Source: Xanthocytophaga flava
GTDB lineage: Bacteria; Bacteroidota; Bacteroidia; Cytophagales; 172606-1
Reading direction: 5' to 3'
Length of the DNA stretch: 64,000 nucleotides
NCBI RefSeq assembly: GCF_030068545.1
Contig: NZ_JASJOR010000003.1
Span: 248,001-312,000 of the forward strand
The notes beneath the pieces are model-generated. The model worked only from the letters and a program-made list of their open reading frames with translations, ran no database searches and had not been told where the DNA came from. This document shows, in pieces, positions 26,438 through 35,838 of this stretch; the first letter of the stretch is position 1, and each line of letters opens with the position of its first letter. The translations under genes and the position numbers were made by a program.

Positions 26438-26463
26438 ACCGGATCTGCTGGAACAGATCCGGT
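26438..26463 (+). terminator. Hairpin between fecR and susC
   Basis: A perfect 10-bp stem ACCGGATCTG/CAGATCCGGT with a 6-base loop, just after the fecR stop. It has only a weak T tail, so it may be a partial terminator or an mRNA processing/stability element that sets different levels for the regulators and the transporter. Confidence 0.45.
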
Positions 26464-26561
26464 TTCAAAAGAAACGCGGCTGGCTAATCAGGTATGGTGC
26501 CTGATAAAACCAACAACTTATTTTTAATAACCCTTCACAGCCATTAAAAACGATCAAAAGT

Positions 26562-29500
26562 ATGAAAAAAAATTATCTTCCCGCAATCGGGATGTGTTTC
26601 GGTATCTCTATGCCCAGAGGTAGAAACATGGGGATAGCCGTACTTCTGGGTATTTTCAGCAGTCATATTGCCATCACAGGCAAGGGAATGACATTACAGA
26701 CACAGATCCATCAAATTGCTGCAACTCATGTATCTCAGAAATTGAACACACAGGGCTTTGCAAAAAATAGTACGTCACAAAAAAATCAGGAGCCTACCGG
26801 GTTGATAACTATTACTCTGCAACAGGTTTCACTTAAGCAGGCTTTAAGTGAGATTGAGAAAAAGACCTCCTATACATTTATCTACAATGATCAGACACTG
26901 GAACGGACTGGACTGGTAAGTATTCAGGAACAAAATCAATCGCTTGCTAAAATACTAATCCGAATCCTTCAAAATACGAACCTGACGTATCAGGTGGTAG
27001 GACAATCCATTGTCATTTCGCCGCAGGAACACAAAACCCAGAAGAGTGAAAAAGATTCCCGTGTAATACGTGGACAAGTAACAGATGAAGAAGGACAACC
27101 ATTACCAGGGGCTAGTGTCGTAGTGAAAGGGACTGTAAGTGGAACACTGACAGATGTAAAAGGCGAATATTCGATTACTGTACCAGAAAATGCTTCGGCA
27201 CTTCTATTCTCCTATATAGGATACCAGTCTACAGAAGTTGCAGTAGGATCTCAGAATACAATCAACGTTCGTCTGGTAGCGAATAACAATAGCCTGAATG
27301 AAGTAGTTGTAACTGCTTTGGGGATTAAACGGGAAGAGAAAGCATTAGGGTATGCTACCCAAACATTGAACAGTGAAGCGATAAATGATGCCCGTTCGAA
27401 TAACTTCGTCAATGCGCTGTCTGGAAAGGTAGCTGGTTTGACATTGGTATCTCCAGGTTCTGGTCCTGTTAACTCAGTACGGGTAAAACTCAGAGGTGAC
27501 AATTCGATGGACCCTAGCAAAAACAATGCGCTGATTGTATTGGATGGGGTGCCGATGAGTAGTGGAATGACCACATCCGGTGTGACAGATGCATATGGCG
27601 CTGGTTCTGGTAATGATGTGCCTATTGACTTTGGGAATGGCATTGCTGATATTAACCCGGATGATATTGAAAGTATCACTGTACTGAAAGGTGCCAGTGC
27701 AACAGCCTTATACGGTTCACGTGCTGCTAATGGGGCATTGATTATTACTACTAAATCAGGTTCCCGTAAAGAGAAAGGAGTAGGGATTACAGTTAACTCT
27801 AACCTTAGCTTTAATAGTGTTTTAAAATGGCCTGAATACCAATATGAATATGGACAAGGTACTGGCAAGACAATGAGTCCTGCATCAGATTTGTATTATT
27901 CGTATGGGGCTTCTGCTGATGGCGCTAGTACAAGTGGAACCAGTAGTGCTTTCGGACCTGCTTTTAATGGACAGAGCTATTTTCAGTATGATCCTATATT
28001 AGAAGGTCAATCAGCTGAGCGGCAACCTTGGAGACCCTATAAAAATAATATCAAAGACTTCTGGAGAACAGGTTATACATTAACCAACAATGTGGCTCTG
28101 GAAGGAGCGAATGACAAAGGTTCTGTGCGTGCATCTGTAACTCATTCCAAAAATGAATGGATCATGCCTAACACAGGTTTTGAGCGTATTACGGCTGCAC
28201 TTAGTGTCAATTATAAAATTTCCGAGAGGTTAAAGATTGCTTCAAAAGTAAACTATACCCATAAGTCCAGCGACAATTTGCCTGCAACTGGATATAACAA
28301 CCAGGCAATTGCCTATTTTATGATCTTCCAGAACCCGAATGTGGATCTGAACTGGTATAAGCCACGCTGGAAGACAGGAAAAGAACAGGTAGACCAGATA
28401 CATCCTTTTAGTTCGTATATCGATAACCCATACCTGATTGCCTATGAAATGACCAACTCACTGAATAATAATACAGTAGTTGGCAATATGTCAGCCACGT
28501 ATACATTGTCCGATAAATTGGAACTACTGGTGCGATCCGCTATAGATCTAAGTGATGAGGACAGAGAACAGCGCAGACCTTATAGTACCGCTAACTTCCA
28601 GAGAGGATATTTCAAGCAACAAACTATCTTAAGTTCTGAAGTAAATACCGATGCGCTTATTACCTATAAAGAGAAGTTGGGTAATCGTATAGCACTGACT
28701 GCTTCTGTAGGTGGTAATATCCGGAATCAGAGGTATCGCAATGTGAATGGATCTGTAGATGGCTTGGTGATTCCTGGTGTATACAAACTTTCCAATGGGG
28801 TGAACCAGCCATTGATGACCACCAATAATTCTGTTCGTAGGGTTAATAGTCTGTATGGATTGGCATCGTTTTCATATGATGAGAAAATTTTTGTGGATGT
28901 AACTGGACGAAATGACTGGTCGTCTACATTGCCTTCACAAAACAATTCCTTCTTCTATCCATCCGTTAGTACCAGCTTTATTCTAAGCGATTTGTTACAT
29001 CTGCCAGCAGCGGTTTCGTTTGCCAAGCTACGTTTGTCAGCTGCTCAGGTGGGTAATGATACTGACCCTTATAAGACCCGTAAATACTATGGACAGAGTG
29101 ATTTTCCGGGTTCAGGATCATTGTCTACAACGCTCTTTAACGTAGATTTCAAACCGGAGATTACCACCAGTTATGAGGTAGGATTAGAGTACTTTATGTT
29201 TAACCGTCGTTTGGGACTGGACTTTACCTTGTATCAAAACAGCACAAAAAACCAGATTCTGGATGTTCCGCTTGATCCTACTACGGGTTATACCAAAGCC
29301 GTGTTGAATGCAGGTAAAGTGCGTAATCAGGGTGTAGAACTTGTATTGAGTGGCAGACCGTTGGATCATACACAACTGAAATGGGATATTACACTGACTT
29401 GGGCCATAAACAGAAACAAGGTATTGGAACTGGCAGAAGGGATGACAGATCAACAGGTGATCGGAACAGGTGGGAATGCTACCATTATTGCACGTAAAGG

Positions 29501-30161
29501 GGGTACTACCGGCGATATTTATGGATTTGGATTTATGAGATCGCCTGATGGACAAATAATTTATACAAAAGATGGCCTTCCCGCCCGTCCTACTGAAATA
29601 CAGTATATAGGTAATGCCTACGCAGACTGGAAGGGTGGTATCCAGAATACGTTTACCTTCAAAAACTTCCGGTTTAGTGTGCTGGTAGATGGACAATATG
29701 GAGGTATTGTATATTCTCAGACACATCATAAAATGACCGAACAAGGTAAGCTGAAACACACACTGAGAGGTCGTGAAGACGGATACATTATCGGAGAGGG
29801 TGTAGTAGATAATGGAGATGGTACGTATACGGCCAATACCAAAAAGGTTACAGTGGGAGATTACTATGCAGATTATTATCGCCGGGCAAATGTGGAATCC
29901 AATTCTTTTGATGCTTCTTATATCAAGTTACGTGAGGCAAGACTTGAATATAGTTTGCCTAAAGTATTGTTACAACGTTCCAGGATCTTTGAACAGGCCA
30001 GCATTGCATTCTATGGACGTGATCTGCTGATGATCACCAACTTCCCAATGTTCGATCCGGAAACAGCTGCTTTGAATGGAGCAACCATACTGCCTGGAAT
30101 TGAAATGGGGCAGATGCCTTCTACAAGAACTTACGGAATGAATCTTACACTAAAATTCTGA
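26562..30161 (+). CDS. SusC/RagA TonB-dependent transporter with STN signalling domain
   Basis: A 1199-residue outer-membrane receptor. After a long signal region come an STN domain (about 80-155; ITITLQQVSLKQALSEIEKK) that contacts FecR, a carboxypeptidase-regulatory-like domain (about 168-240; RGQVTDEEGQPLPGASVVVKG), a TonB box-like LNEVVVTALG, a plug (about 250-400) with the SusC signature RGDNSM...ALIVLDGVPM, and a 22-strand barrel ending MNLTLKF. It imports a large or scarce nutrient in complex with the SusD lipoprotein encoded next, powered by TonB/ExbBD. The STN domain shows it is also the sensor for the upstream FecI/FecR pair. The substrate is not evident from sequence. Confidence 0.95.
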   Translation: MKKNYLPAIGMCFGISMPRGRNMGIAVLLGIFSSHIAITGKGMTLQTQIHQIAATHVSQKLNTQGFAKNSTSQKNQEPTGLITITLQQVSLKQALSEIEKKTSYTFIYNDQTLERTGLVSIQEQNQSLAKILIRILQNTNLTYQVVGQSIVISPQEHKTQKSEKDSRVIRGQVTDEEGQPLPGASVVVKGTVSGTLTDVKGEYSITVPENASALLFSYIGYQSTEVAVGSQNTINVRLVANNNSLNEVVVTALGIKREEKALGYATQTLNSEAINDARSNNFVNALSGKVAGLTLVSPGSGPVNSVRVKLRGDNSMDPSKNNALIVLDGVPMSSGMTTSGVTDAYGAGSGNDVPIDFGNGIADINPDDIESITVLKGASATALYGSRAANGALIITTKSGSRKEKGVGITVNSNLSFNSVLKWPEYQYEYGQGTGKTMSPASDLYYSYGASADGASTSGTSSAFGPAFNGQSYFQYDPILEGQSAERQPWRPYKNNIKDFWRTGYTLTNNVALEGANDKGSVRASVTHSKNEWIMPNTGFERITAALSVNYKISERLKIASKVNYTHKSSDNLPATGYNNQAIAYFMIFQNPNVDLNWYKPRWKTGKEQVDQIHPFSSYIDNPYLIAYEMTNSLNNNTVVGNMSATYTLSDKLELLVRSAIDLSDEDREQRRPYSTANFQRGYFKQQTILSSEVNTDALITYKEKLGNRIALTASVGGNIRNQRYRNVNGSVDGLVIPGVYKLSNGVNQPLMTTNNSVRRVNSLYGLASFSYDEKIFVDVTGRNDWSSTLPSQNNSFFYPSVSTSFILSDLLHLPAAVSFAKLRLSAAQVGNDTDPYKTRKYYGQSDFPGSGSLSTTLFNVDFKPEITTSYEVGLEYFMFNRRLGLDFTLYQNSTKNQILDVPLDPTTGYTKAVLNAGKVRNQGVELVLSGRPLDHTQLKWDITLTWAINRNKVLELAEGMTDQQVIGTGGNATIIARKGGTTGDIYGFGFMRSPDGQIIYTKDGLPARPTEIQYIGNAYADWKGGIQNTFTFKNFRFSVLVDGQYGGIVYSQTHHKMTEQGKLKHTLRGREDGYIIGEGVVDNGDGTYTANTKKVTVGDYYADYYRRANVESNSFDASYIKLREARLEYSLPKVLLQRSRIFEQASIAFYGRDLLMITNFPMFDPETAALNGATILPGIEMGQMPSTRTYGMNLTLKF

Positions 30162-30206
30162 TGATCTGATTGATGTCCTATAGAATAGATTTTCAATAGA
30201 TCCTTT

Positions 30207-31688
30207 ATGCAAACTAGTATGAACAGACAACGACCACATTCCATACAAAAATTTATCATTGCATTAACTATTCTGACAGGATGGTTACTCAGTGCCTGTA
30301 CTGGCAATTTTGATGAGATTAATACAGATCCTAACCGTATTGAAAAAATCAGCCCTGGTACACTGTTGAATCCGATTATCTATGAGTTGGCTAGCTTTAA
30401 TACACTTCGCTCGGATGAATTTACGTTTGACCTGTTGCAGGTTTCTTTACCCTTTCCAAGTGTATCCGGAGGTGTTCACCGCTATGATATTAGTGAAAAT
30501 GCAGGTGGTTCTACCTGGAACACATACTATCGCTGGATTACCAATATTCGTGAAATGCAGACTGCTGCTGTAACAGCTGAAGACCCTAACTATCAGGCTA
30601 TCGCTCTGACATTAAATGCCTGGGTCCATTCACTGCTGACAGATGGATTTGGGGATGTTCCGATGACAGAAGCAGGCAAAGGTGAAGAGAAAATATTTCA
30701 GCCTACCTTTGACACACAGGAGTATATTTATACTACCATACTTAAAGACCTGGAAACTGCCAATGACTTGTTTGATCCTTCCCGGTCAATGATCTACGGA
30801 ACCGATATTCTGTATGCCAATAATGTTTCGAACTGGCAACGGTTTTGTAACTCATTGCGTCTACGCTTATTGCTTCGGGTAATGAAACGTAATCCGGAAG
30901 CTATCCAGACTGCCCTTATAACTATGCTGAGCAATCCAGATACCTATCCGGTATTTACCAAAAACACAGAAGCCGCTGTGCTGAAAATCACAGGTGTGAC
31001 ACCCAACGTATCACCCTGGGGACGTGCCGTAGACTTTACCAATGCACGCGCTGCGGCAGAATTCTTTGTTGACAATCTGAATCAGTTCAATGATCCACGT
31101 CGTCCTATATTCTTAACACAAGCACGAAGCAGCAGTGATGGAAAGACTACTATTGGGTATAAGGGTATACCGAGTGGATATGCCGGTGGTGAGTCGCAAT
31201 TTGACTTTTTGCCTTCCAATCTGAATGTGAACCTGGTGAAAACGGATGTTGGCCCTATGCAGTCAGTAATGATGACCTATGCTGAAGTAGAATTCATCAA
31301 AGCAGAGCTAGCTCAGAAAGAAATTTTTGGCGAAGATGCTCAGGTACATTATGAAAATGGAGTGAAAGCTGCTATTGAACAATGGGGTGCTGTTTTACCA
31401 GCGGATTACTTTGCCAATGAGCACACCCAATATGATGGCACATTAGATAGGATTATGCTCCAGAAGTATTATGCCTTATTCTTTAATGATTATCAGCAGT
31501 GGTTTGAGTATCGCCGCACTGGCTTGCCTAAATTGCCTAAAGGAGAAGACATGCGAAACAACGGCATTATGCCAGTTCGGTTCCGATACCCAACTACTGT
31601 ACAGACAAACAATGCTGCCAACTACAAGATCGCTGTAGAGAAGATGGGAGGCGATAATATCAATACCAAAGTCTGGTGGGAGAAATAA
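30207..31688 (+). CDS. SusD/RagB-family surface lipoprotein
   Basis: A 493-residue lipoprotein with signal peptide II: lipobox LLSAC with lipidated C31, followed by T-G-N-F-D-E-I-N-T-D-P-N, typical of SusD-like_2 proteins. The body is TPR-rich helices (VSNWQRFCNSLRLRLLLRV, EVEFIKAELAQKE, DYQQWFEYRRTGLPKL). It acts as the substrate-capturing lid over the SusC barrel. It is 45 bp after susC. Members of this subfamily often accompany non-glycan substrates, in keeping with the phosphoesterase downstream. Confidence 0.94.
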   Translation: MQTSMNRQRPHSIQKFIIALTILTGWLLSACTGNFDEINTDPNRIEKISPGTLLNPIIYELASFNTLRSDEFTFDLLQVSLPFPSVSGGVHRYDISENAGGSTWNTYYRWITNIREMQTAAVTAEDPNYQAIALTLNAWVHSLLTDGFGDVPMTEAGKGEEKIFQPTFDTQEYIYTTILKDLETANDLFDPSRSMIYGTDILYANNVSNWQRFCNSLRLRLLLRVMKRNPEAIQTALITMLSNPDTYPVFTKNTEAAVLKITGVTPNVSPWGRAVDFTNARAAAEFFVDNLNQFNDPRRPIFLTQARSSSDGKTTIGYKGIPSGYAGGESQFDFLPSNLNVNLVKTDVGPMQSVMMTYAEVEFIKAELAQKEIFGEDAQVHYENGVKAAIEQWGAVLPADYFANEHTQYDGTLDRIMLQKYYALFFNDYQQWFEYRRTGLPKLPKGEDMRNNGIMPVRFRYPTTVQTNNAANYKIAVEKMGGDNINTKVWWEK

Positions 31689-32295
31689 TAACTATAAAGA
31701 AAAGATAACCTGAGAAACTCTCTTCTCTATATTCATGAAAGGAGTGTTCTCTCTTCCTGTTCTTCTGCAAGAATCTTTCCGTCACGGCGGGCCACGTGTG
31801 GCAAAACCGGAAGCATTTAGATTTTGAGTTTATTTCTCTCAGAAACCAAGCAGGGCTCTATTTGTCACAAGATTCTTTCAGAAGGACAAAAGAGAGTAAG
31901 AGCAGGTAAGGAAAGAAAGATATTGGATAGTATAATAAAGGAAAAAGCTACAAAGAGAGCCAAACTGACTTTAAACGCGAATCGTCGTAGCTGTGCGCTG
32001 GCCTTCTTTCTGCCGCGAGGAAAGCCCATGGCTTTGCGGGTAGGAGGTTCGGCAGAAAGTGTCCTTTTTTGCTTCGTTTTTTGGACAAGCAAAAAATGAA
32101 GAGGCCACAAGAAGAACGATGTAAGCGGCAATAAACTAAGCTAGGGAAAGGGAAGCAAAAAATGAGAGAGTTGGTGGAAAAGGAATAAATAATAAACAAA
32201 TTCAGAAAGAGATGCTTGTTTGGGAAACAACCTTACATCCAAAACTCAGAATGACTCATGTTTCTACCATATATAACCTTAAAAACTAAATCATC
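31689..32295. other. Repeat-bearing intergenic region
   Basis: About 600 bases between susD and the phosphoesterase gene. It contains family B repeat copy 1 (31756-31889) and two further hairpins: CTTTCTGCCG/CGGCAGAAAG at 32006-32015 / 32050-32059, and CTTCGTTTTTTG/CAAAAAATGAAG (one mismatch) at 32072-32083 / 32090-32101. No gene is supported. Confidence 0.6.
31756..31889. repeat. Palindromic intergenic repeat, family B copy 1
   Basis: The left part CCTGTTCTTCTGCAAGAATC and the right part (31861-31889, GTCACAAGATTCTTTCAGAA) are imperfect inverted copies of one another. The same pair of arms recurs at 45485-45600, including the shared phrase CTATTTGTCACAAG in opposite orientation. Confidence 0.6.
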
Positions 32296-33819
32296 GTGCT
32301 AACGAAAAGAAGAAGTTTTCTGAAATCAATCGGTCTGGGAGGACTCGGACTGTCGTATGTACACAACCTGGAAGCTCACACTCCACAAGTGGGTACACAA
32401 ACAACAGATGTATCAGTGGTTCGGCTTAAAGGAAAAGTACAGGCAGATGGAAAAGGACTGGCAGGCGTGGCTGTGACAGATGGAATCAATATCACTACGA
32501 CAGATGCCAAAGGCAACTACGAATTGTTATCCAACGCCTCAGCTGAGTTTGTGTATATTGCTACACCCCGGGGATATGAATTTGCCAACCAAAACGGAGT
32601 AGCCCGATTTTATCAGCCTGTAAAGGCCGTCAATGGAACATTCCAGGCTACGTTTACCCTGGCAAAGCTGACACAGGATGATACACGTCACAACTTTATC
32701 GTATGGGCAGATCCTCAGATGATCTCCAAAGAAGATGCTGAACTGTTTCTTCAACAATCCGTTCCGGATACCCGCAAGTTATTGGATAGCTATAAGCAAA
32801 AGAATAACGGACAAATGCCACCTTTTCATGGTGTAGGATGTGGAGATCTGGTGTGGGATCATTTTGAACTGTTTGAAGATTACCAGAAAGGTGTGACAGC
32901 AACAGGAATTCCTTTCTTTCAGGTGATTGGTAACCATGATATGGATCTGACTGCCCGTACAGACGAGCATTCCGCTAAAACATTCAAATCTACTTTTGGG
33001 CCAACCTATTATTCTTTCAATCGCGGGGAAATCCATTATGTAGTACTGGATGATGTATTTTTTATTGGTACTGCTAAAAAATACATAGGGTATCTTACAG
33101 AGCGTCAACTGGCCTGGCTGGAACAGGATCTGGCATTGGTCAAAGCCGGGACAACCGTTGTAGTCTTTATGCATATTCCTGCCAACACGGGTGATCAGCG
33201 TCGTAATAAAGCAAAAGAAGAACCCATTGGGGGAGTAGTGGCTAACAGAAAGGAACTGTATCGATTACTTCAGCCATACAAGGCACACATCATGTCAGGT
33301 CATACGCACTTTAACGAGAAGATTGTGACAGGCGATAATCTGGTTGAACATGTGCATGGTACTGTTTGTGGAGCCTGGTGGACGGGGCCTGTCTGTTTTG
33401 ATGGTACGCCAAACGGATATGGCGTGTATGAAGCCAATGGAAGCACTATCGAATGGTATTACAAGTCTGTTGGACATGAAAAAGATCATCAGATGCGGTT
33501 GTATCCGGTAGGGGCCTCGAAAGAAAAGCCAGATCATGTAGTCGTGAATGTATGGAACTGGGACCCTGCCTGGAAAGTAGAATGGCTGGAAGATGGAAAG
33601 CCTATGGGACCCATGACGCAGGAAACAGCCTTTGATCCCTTGTCTGTAGAACTGCACGAAGGAACTGCCAAACCTGCCAAACACAAGTGGGTAGAACCTC
33701 AACTGACAGATCACCTGTTTTTTGCCAAACCTTCTGCTTCTGCCTCAAAGATTAAAGTTCAGGTAACTGACCGATTTAAAAATACCTATACACAGGAAAT
33801 GGATGTGAAACGTAGCTAA
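32296..33819 (+). CDS. Tat-exported calcineurin-like phosphoesterase
   Basis: A 507-residue exported metallophosphoesterase. GTG 32296 is chosen because it opens a twin-arginine signal (TKRRSFLKSIGLGGLGL). Domains in order: MetallophosN, a carboxypeptidase-regulatory-like sandwich (about 40-118; VRLKGKVQADGKGLAGVAVTD), the catalytic domain (about 130-335) with WADPQ, GCGDLVWD, IGNHD, MHIPAN and SGHTHFNE metal ligands, and a MetallophosC domain (about 345-505). Tat export suggests the metals are loaded in the cytoplasm. It probably hydrolyses phosphomono- or diesters in the periplasm, and may free phosphate from the material imported by the upstream SusCD pair. That link is inferred from order and strand only. 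Confidence 0.88.
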   Translation: MLTKRRSFLKSIGLGGLGLSYVHNLEAHTPQVGTQTTDVSVVRLKGKVQADGKGLAGVAVTDGINITTTDAKGNYELLSNASAEFVYIATPRGYEFANQNGVARFYQPVKAVNGTFQATFTLAKLTQDDTRHNFIVWADPQMISKEDAELFLQQSVPDTRKLLDSYKQKNNGQMPPFHGVGCGDLVWDHFELFEDYQKGVTATGIPFFQVIGNHDMDLTARTDEHSAKTFKSTFGPTYYSFNRGEIHYVVLDDVFFIGTAKKYIGYLTERQLAWLEQDLALVKAGTTVVVFMHIPANTGDQRRNKAKEEPIGGVVANRKELYRLLQPYKAHIMSGHTHFNEKIVTGDNLVEHVHGTVCGAWWTGPVCFDGTPNGYGVYEANGSTIEWYYKSVGHEKDHQMRLYPVGASKEKPDHVVVNVWNWDPAWKVEWLEDGKPMGPMTQETAFDPLSVELHEGTAKPAKHKWVEPQLTDHLFFAKPSASASKIKVQVTDRFKNTYTQEMDVKRS

Positions 33820-33840
33820 TAGATTGCTTCTTACTTAAGT

Positions 33841-33867
33841 AAATCCCCGTAACAGGGGATTTTTTAT
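33841..33867 (+). terminator. Intrinsic terminator
   Basis: An 8-bp stem AAATCCCC/GGGGATTT (33841-33848 / 33855-33862), 6-base loop and T run, 21 bases after the phosphoesterase stop. Confidence 0.9.
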
Positions 33868-34004
33868 TGGTAGGAACTACCTCCACTTAGTAAAAAAAAC
33901 ATTTTTGCTCTAATAATTTTTTAATTAATGCCTTCACAAATTACTGGCAATTAATAAATACTATTGAGGATTACAGCCAGGTTCAGTATCTAAGTATCAA
34001 ATAG

Positions 34005-34260
34005 GTTACACTGGTTACACTTAGTTACACGTTAGGTTACACTTTAATTGCTTGATAATGAACGAAGTTACACTAGTTACACTTTTTTGCCATTTTTCGT
34101 AAAAGTTCCCAGAAAGAAAAGCAAGTATACTCCCTTTATATATACTATATACTATATTAATATACGTATGTGAGAAACAAGTGTAACTAGTGTAACCTGC
34201 CTCATTTACAGGGTTTTAGAGGTGTAACTGCTAGTGTAACCAAGTGTAACCTAGTGTAAC
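34005..34260. repeat. Mirror-image array of twelve GTTACAC boxes
   Basis: Six GTTACAC boxes start at 34005, 34014, 34024, 34036, 34067 and 34076. Six GTGTAAC complements start at 34181, 34190, 34222, 34234, 34244 and 34254. Step sizes are 9, 10, 12, 31, 9 on the left and, read inward, 10, 10, 12, 32, 9 on the right, so the two arms are near-mirror copies of about 80 bp. The 98-base centre holds a run of TATATACTATATAC-type AT-rich sequence. It is non-coding and lies between a terminator and the DUF418 gene. The arrangement resembles iterons or a multi-site operator; its function is unknown. Confidence 0.85.
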
Positions 34261-34546
34261 TCGCCTTAATATCAACTACTTACTACATAAGCTATACAGC
34301 TACCGCTTATATAATTCCCTGAATTATGCATTTATAATTTTATGATTTAACTCCTACACTTTCTGCAGTGTTCGTATTTCCTCTCCTGACTAATATATAC
34401 TTCATTCTACTTCACAGATTAGTTTTTCTACTTCGCCTTTTTTAGGTCGATTAGGCAAGCATACAGAGTGATAAGCCCTGTTTCTTTGCAGAAACCCAAT
34501 ACCACTTACAACCTATCTAATCGAATAACCCTAAATCATTCTATCT

Positions 34547-35806
34547 ATGCAATCATCCGGATTTCAGCCCCTTCAAACACACGAACGTATCCAGCTAATA
34601 GATGCGCTGCGAGGGTTTGCTTTAGTAGGTATTCTGATTGTGAATATCCCATCTTTTTCCCGCTCCGAATGGGGACCGGCTGAACAACAGATACAAAACG
34701 GTTTTAGTGATATACTGTTGGTACTGATAGATACAAAGTTTATCACTATTTTCTCTCTGTTATTTGGTGCAGGATTCTTTGTGCAGCAACAGCGAGCAGA
34801 GAAGTATGGCATAGACTTTACTGCCTTTTATATTCGACGAATGGGTATCCTGTTTGTGCTTGGCTGTGTGCATGCCTATCTCTTCTGGTTTGGTGATATA
34901 GTACGCCATTATGCCTTGCTGGGGATAGCTTTGCTGGCAGTAAGTCATTTGTCTGCAAAAGCCACATTACGGTTAGCTCTGATCTTCGTCGTTTTCCTGA
35001 CTCCTTTACTTTTTCTGTTGAATGGCATATTACCTGTGCATACTACTCCTGATACTATTGATGGAATGCCTTTATCGGCCTTTGTATACAAGTCGTTTAC
35101 AGAGGGTTCATACCCTCAGATACTAAGGGCAAACTGGATCATTGATCCATTGCATAACTTTATACAGGATATGCCATTGACATTAGTCTCTATGTTTGGG
35201 AAAATGGTGTTGGGAGTATGGCTGGCAAAGATTGGCTTCTTTCGTAATCCCGCTGAACACGAGACGTTACTTCGGAAATGGATGATCTGGGGGAGTACAG
35301 CAGGTGTAATAGGCAGTATAGGTTTCTGGGCTATCAAGAAAGAGATGCTGCCTATACCTGAGATGGGACTGGTGGTACTTGTTTTCCCTATATCGGCTTG
35401 TCTGGTACTTCATAGCCTTTTTTATCTGGCAGTATTTACTAAATTATACCATCGGATGTTGGGCGCTGTCTTGCTTCGCTACCTGGTACCTGTAGGTAGA
35501 ATGGGATTAAGTAATTACTTTGGTCAGACAATTCTGGCTTTCGGTTTGTTCTATGTAACAGGCTGGGTAGGATATGCAGACCCGGTTGGTTTGACAGGAC
35601 TTGCCCTGCTTATTTTTGTGATACAGATACTGGTAAGCCACTGGTGGCTTCGGTATCATGAATTTGGCCCTGTAGAATGGATCTGGAGGACTTTATCCTA
35701 TATGTGGATTGACAGAAAAACGAAGACGAGAGTTTCTGATTCCATATCTGTATCTCCAAATCTGATAGGAGAGAAGCTTACAGAAAATAAGCCACTAAAC
35801 GAATAA
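34547..35806 (+). CDS. DUF418 (YeiB-like) membrane protein
   Basis: A 419-residue polytopic membrane protein with about 10 predicted helices. The family opening is clear: RIQLIDALRGFALVGILIVN followed by FITIFSLLFGAGF, and the C-terminal DUF418 domain carries GRMGLSNYFGQTIL and WWLRYHEFGPVEWIWRTL. YeiB/DUF418 proteins belong to the wider acyltransferase-3-like membrane group, with no established activity. It starts at ATG 34547. The LytTR regulator gene begins 32 bp after its stop, so the two are likely one operon. Confidence 0.9.
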   Translation: MQSSGFQPLQTHERIQLIDALRGFALVGILIVNIPSFSRSEWGPAEQQIQNGFSDILLVLIDTKFITIFSLLFGAGFFVQQQRAEKYGIDFTAFYIRRMGILFVLGCVHAYLFWFGDIVRHYALLGIALLAVSHLSAKATLRLALIFVVFLTPLLFLLNGILPVHTTPDTIDGMPLSAFVYKSFTEGSYPQILRANWIIDPLHNFIQDMPLTLVSMFGKMVLGVWLAKIGFFRNPAEHETLLRKWMIWGSTAGVIGSIGFWAIKKEMLPIPEMGLVVLVFPISACLVLHSLFYLAVFTKLYHRMLGAVLLRYLVPVGRMGLSNYFGQTILAFGLFYVTGWVGYADPVGLTGLALLIFVIQILVSHWWLRYHEFGPVEWIWRTLSYMWIDRKTKTRVSDSISVSPNLIGEKLTENKPLNE

Positions 35807-35838
35807 TTCGTTACAATGATAATACACTTTGACTGCTA

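Noticed and set aside
27251..27868. 205-codon open frame antisense to the SusC plug
   Set aside because: Mirror frame of a conserved coding region; Pro/Ser/Leu-rich with no family resemblance.
31824..32199. Three overlapping small open frames between susD and the phosphoesterase gene
   Set aside because: They lie in repeat DNA on both strands, with Lys/Arg- or Phe/Ser-rich translations and no start context.
34005..34260. CRISPR array
   Set aside because: The repeat unit is 7 bases, spacers are 2-25 bases, the arms are inverted to each other, and no cas genes are near.
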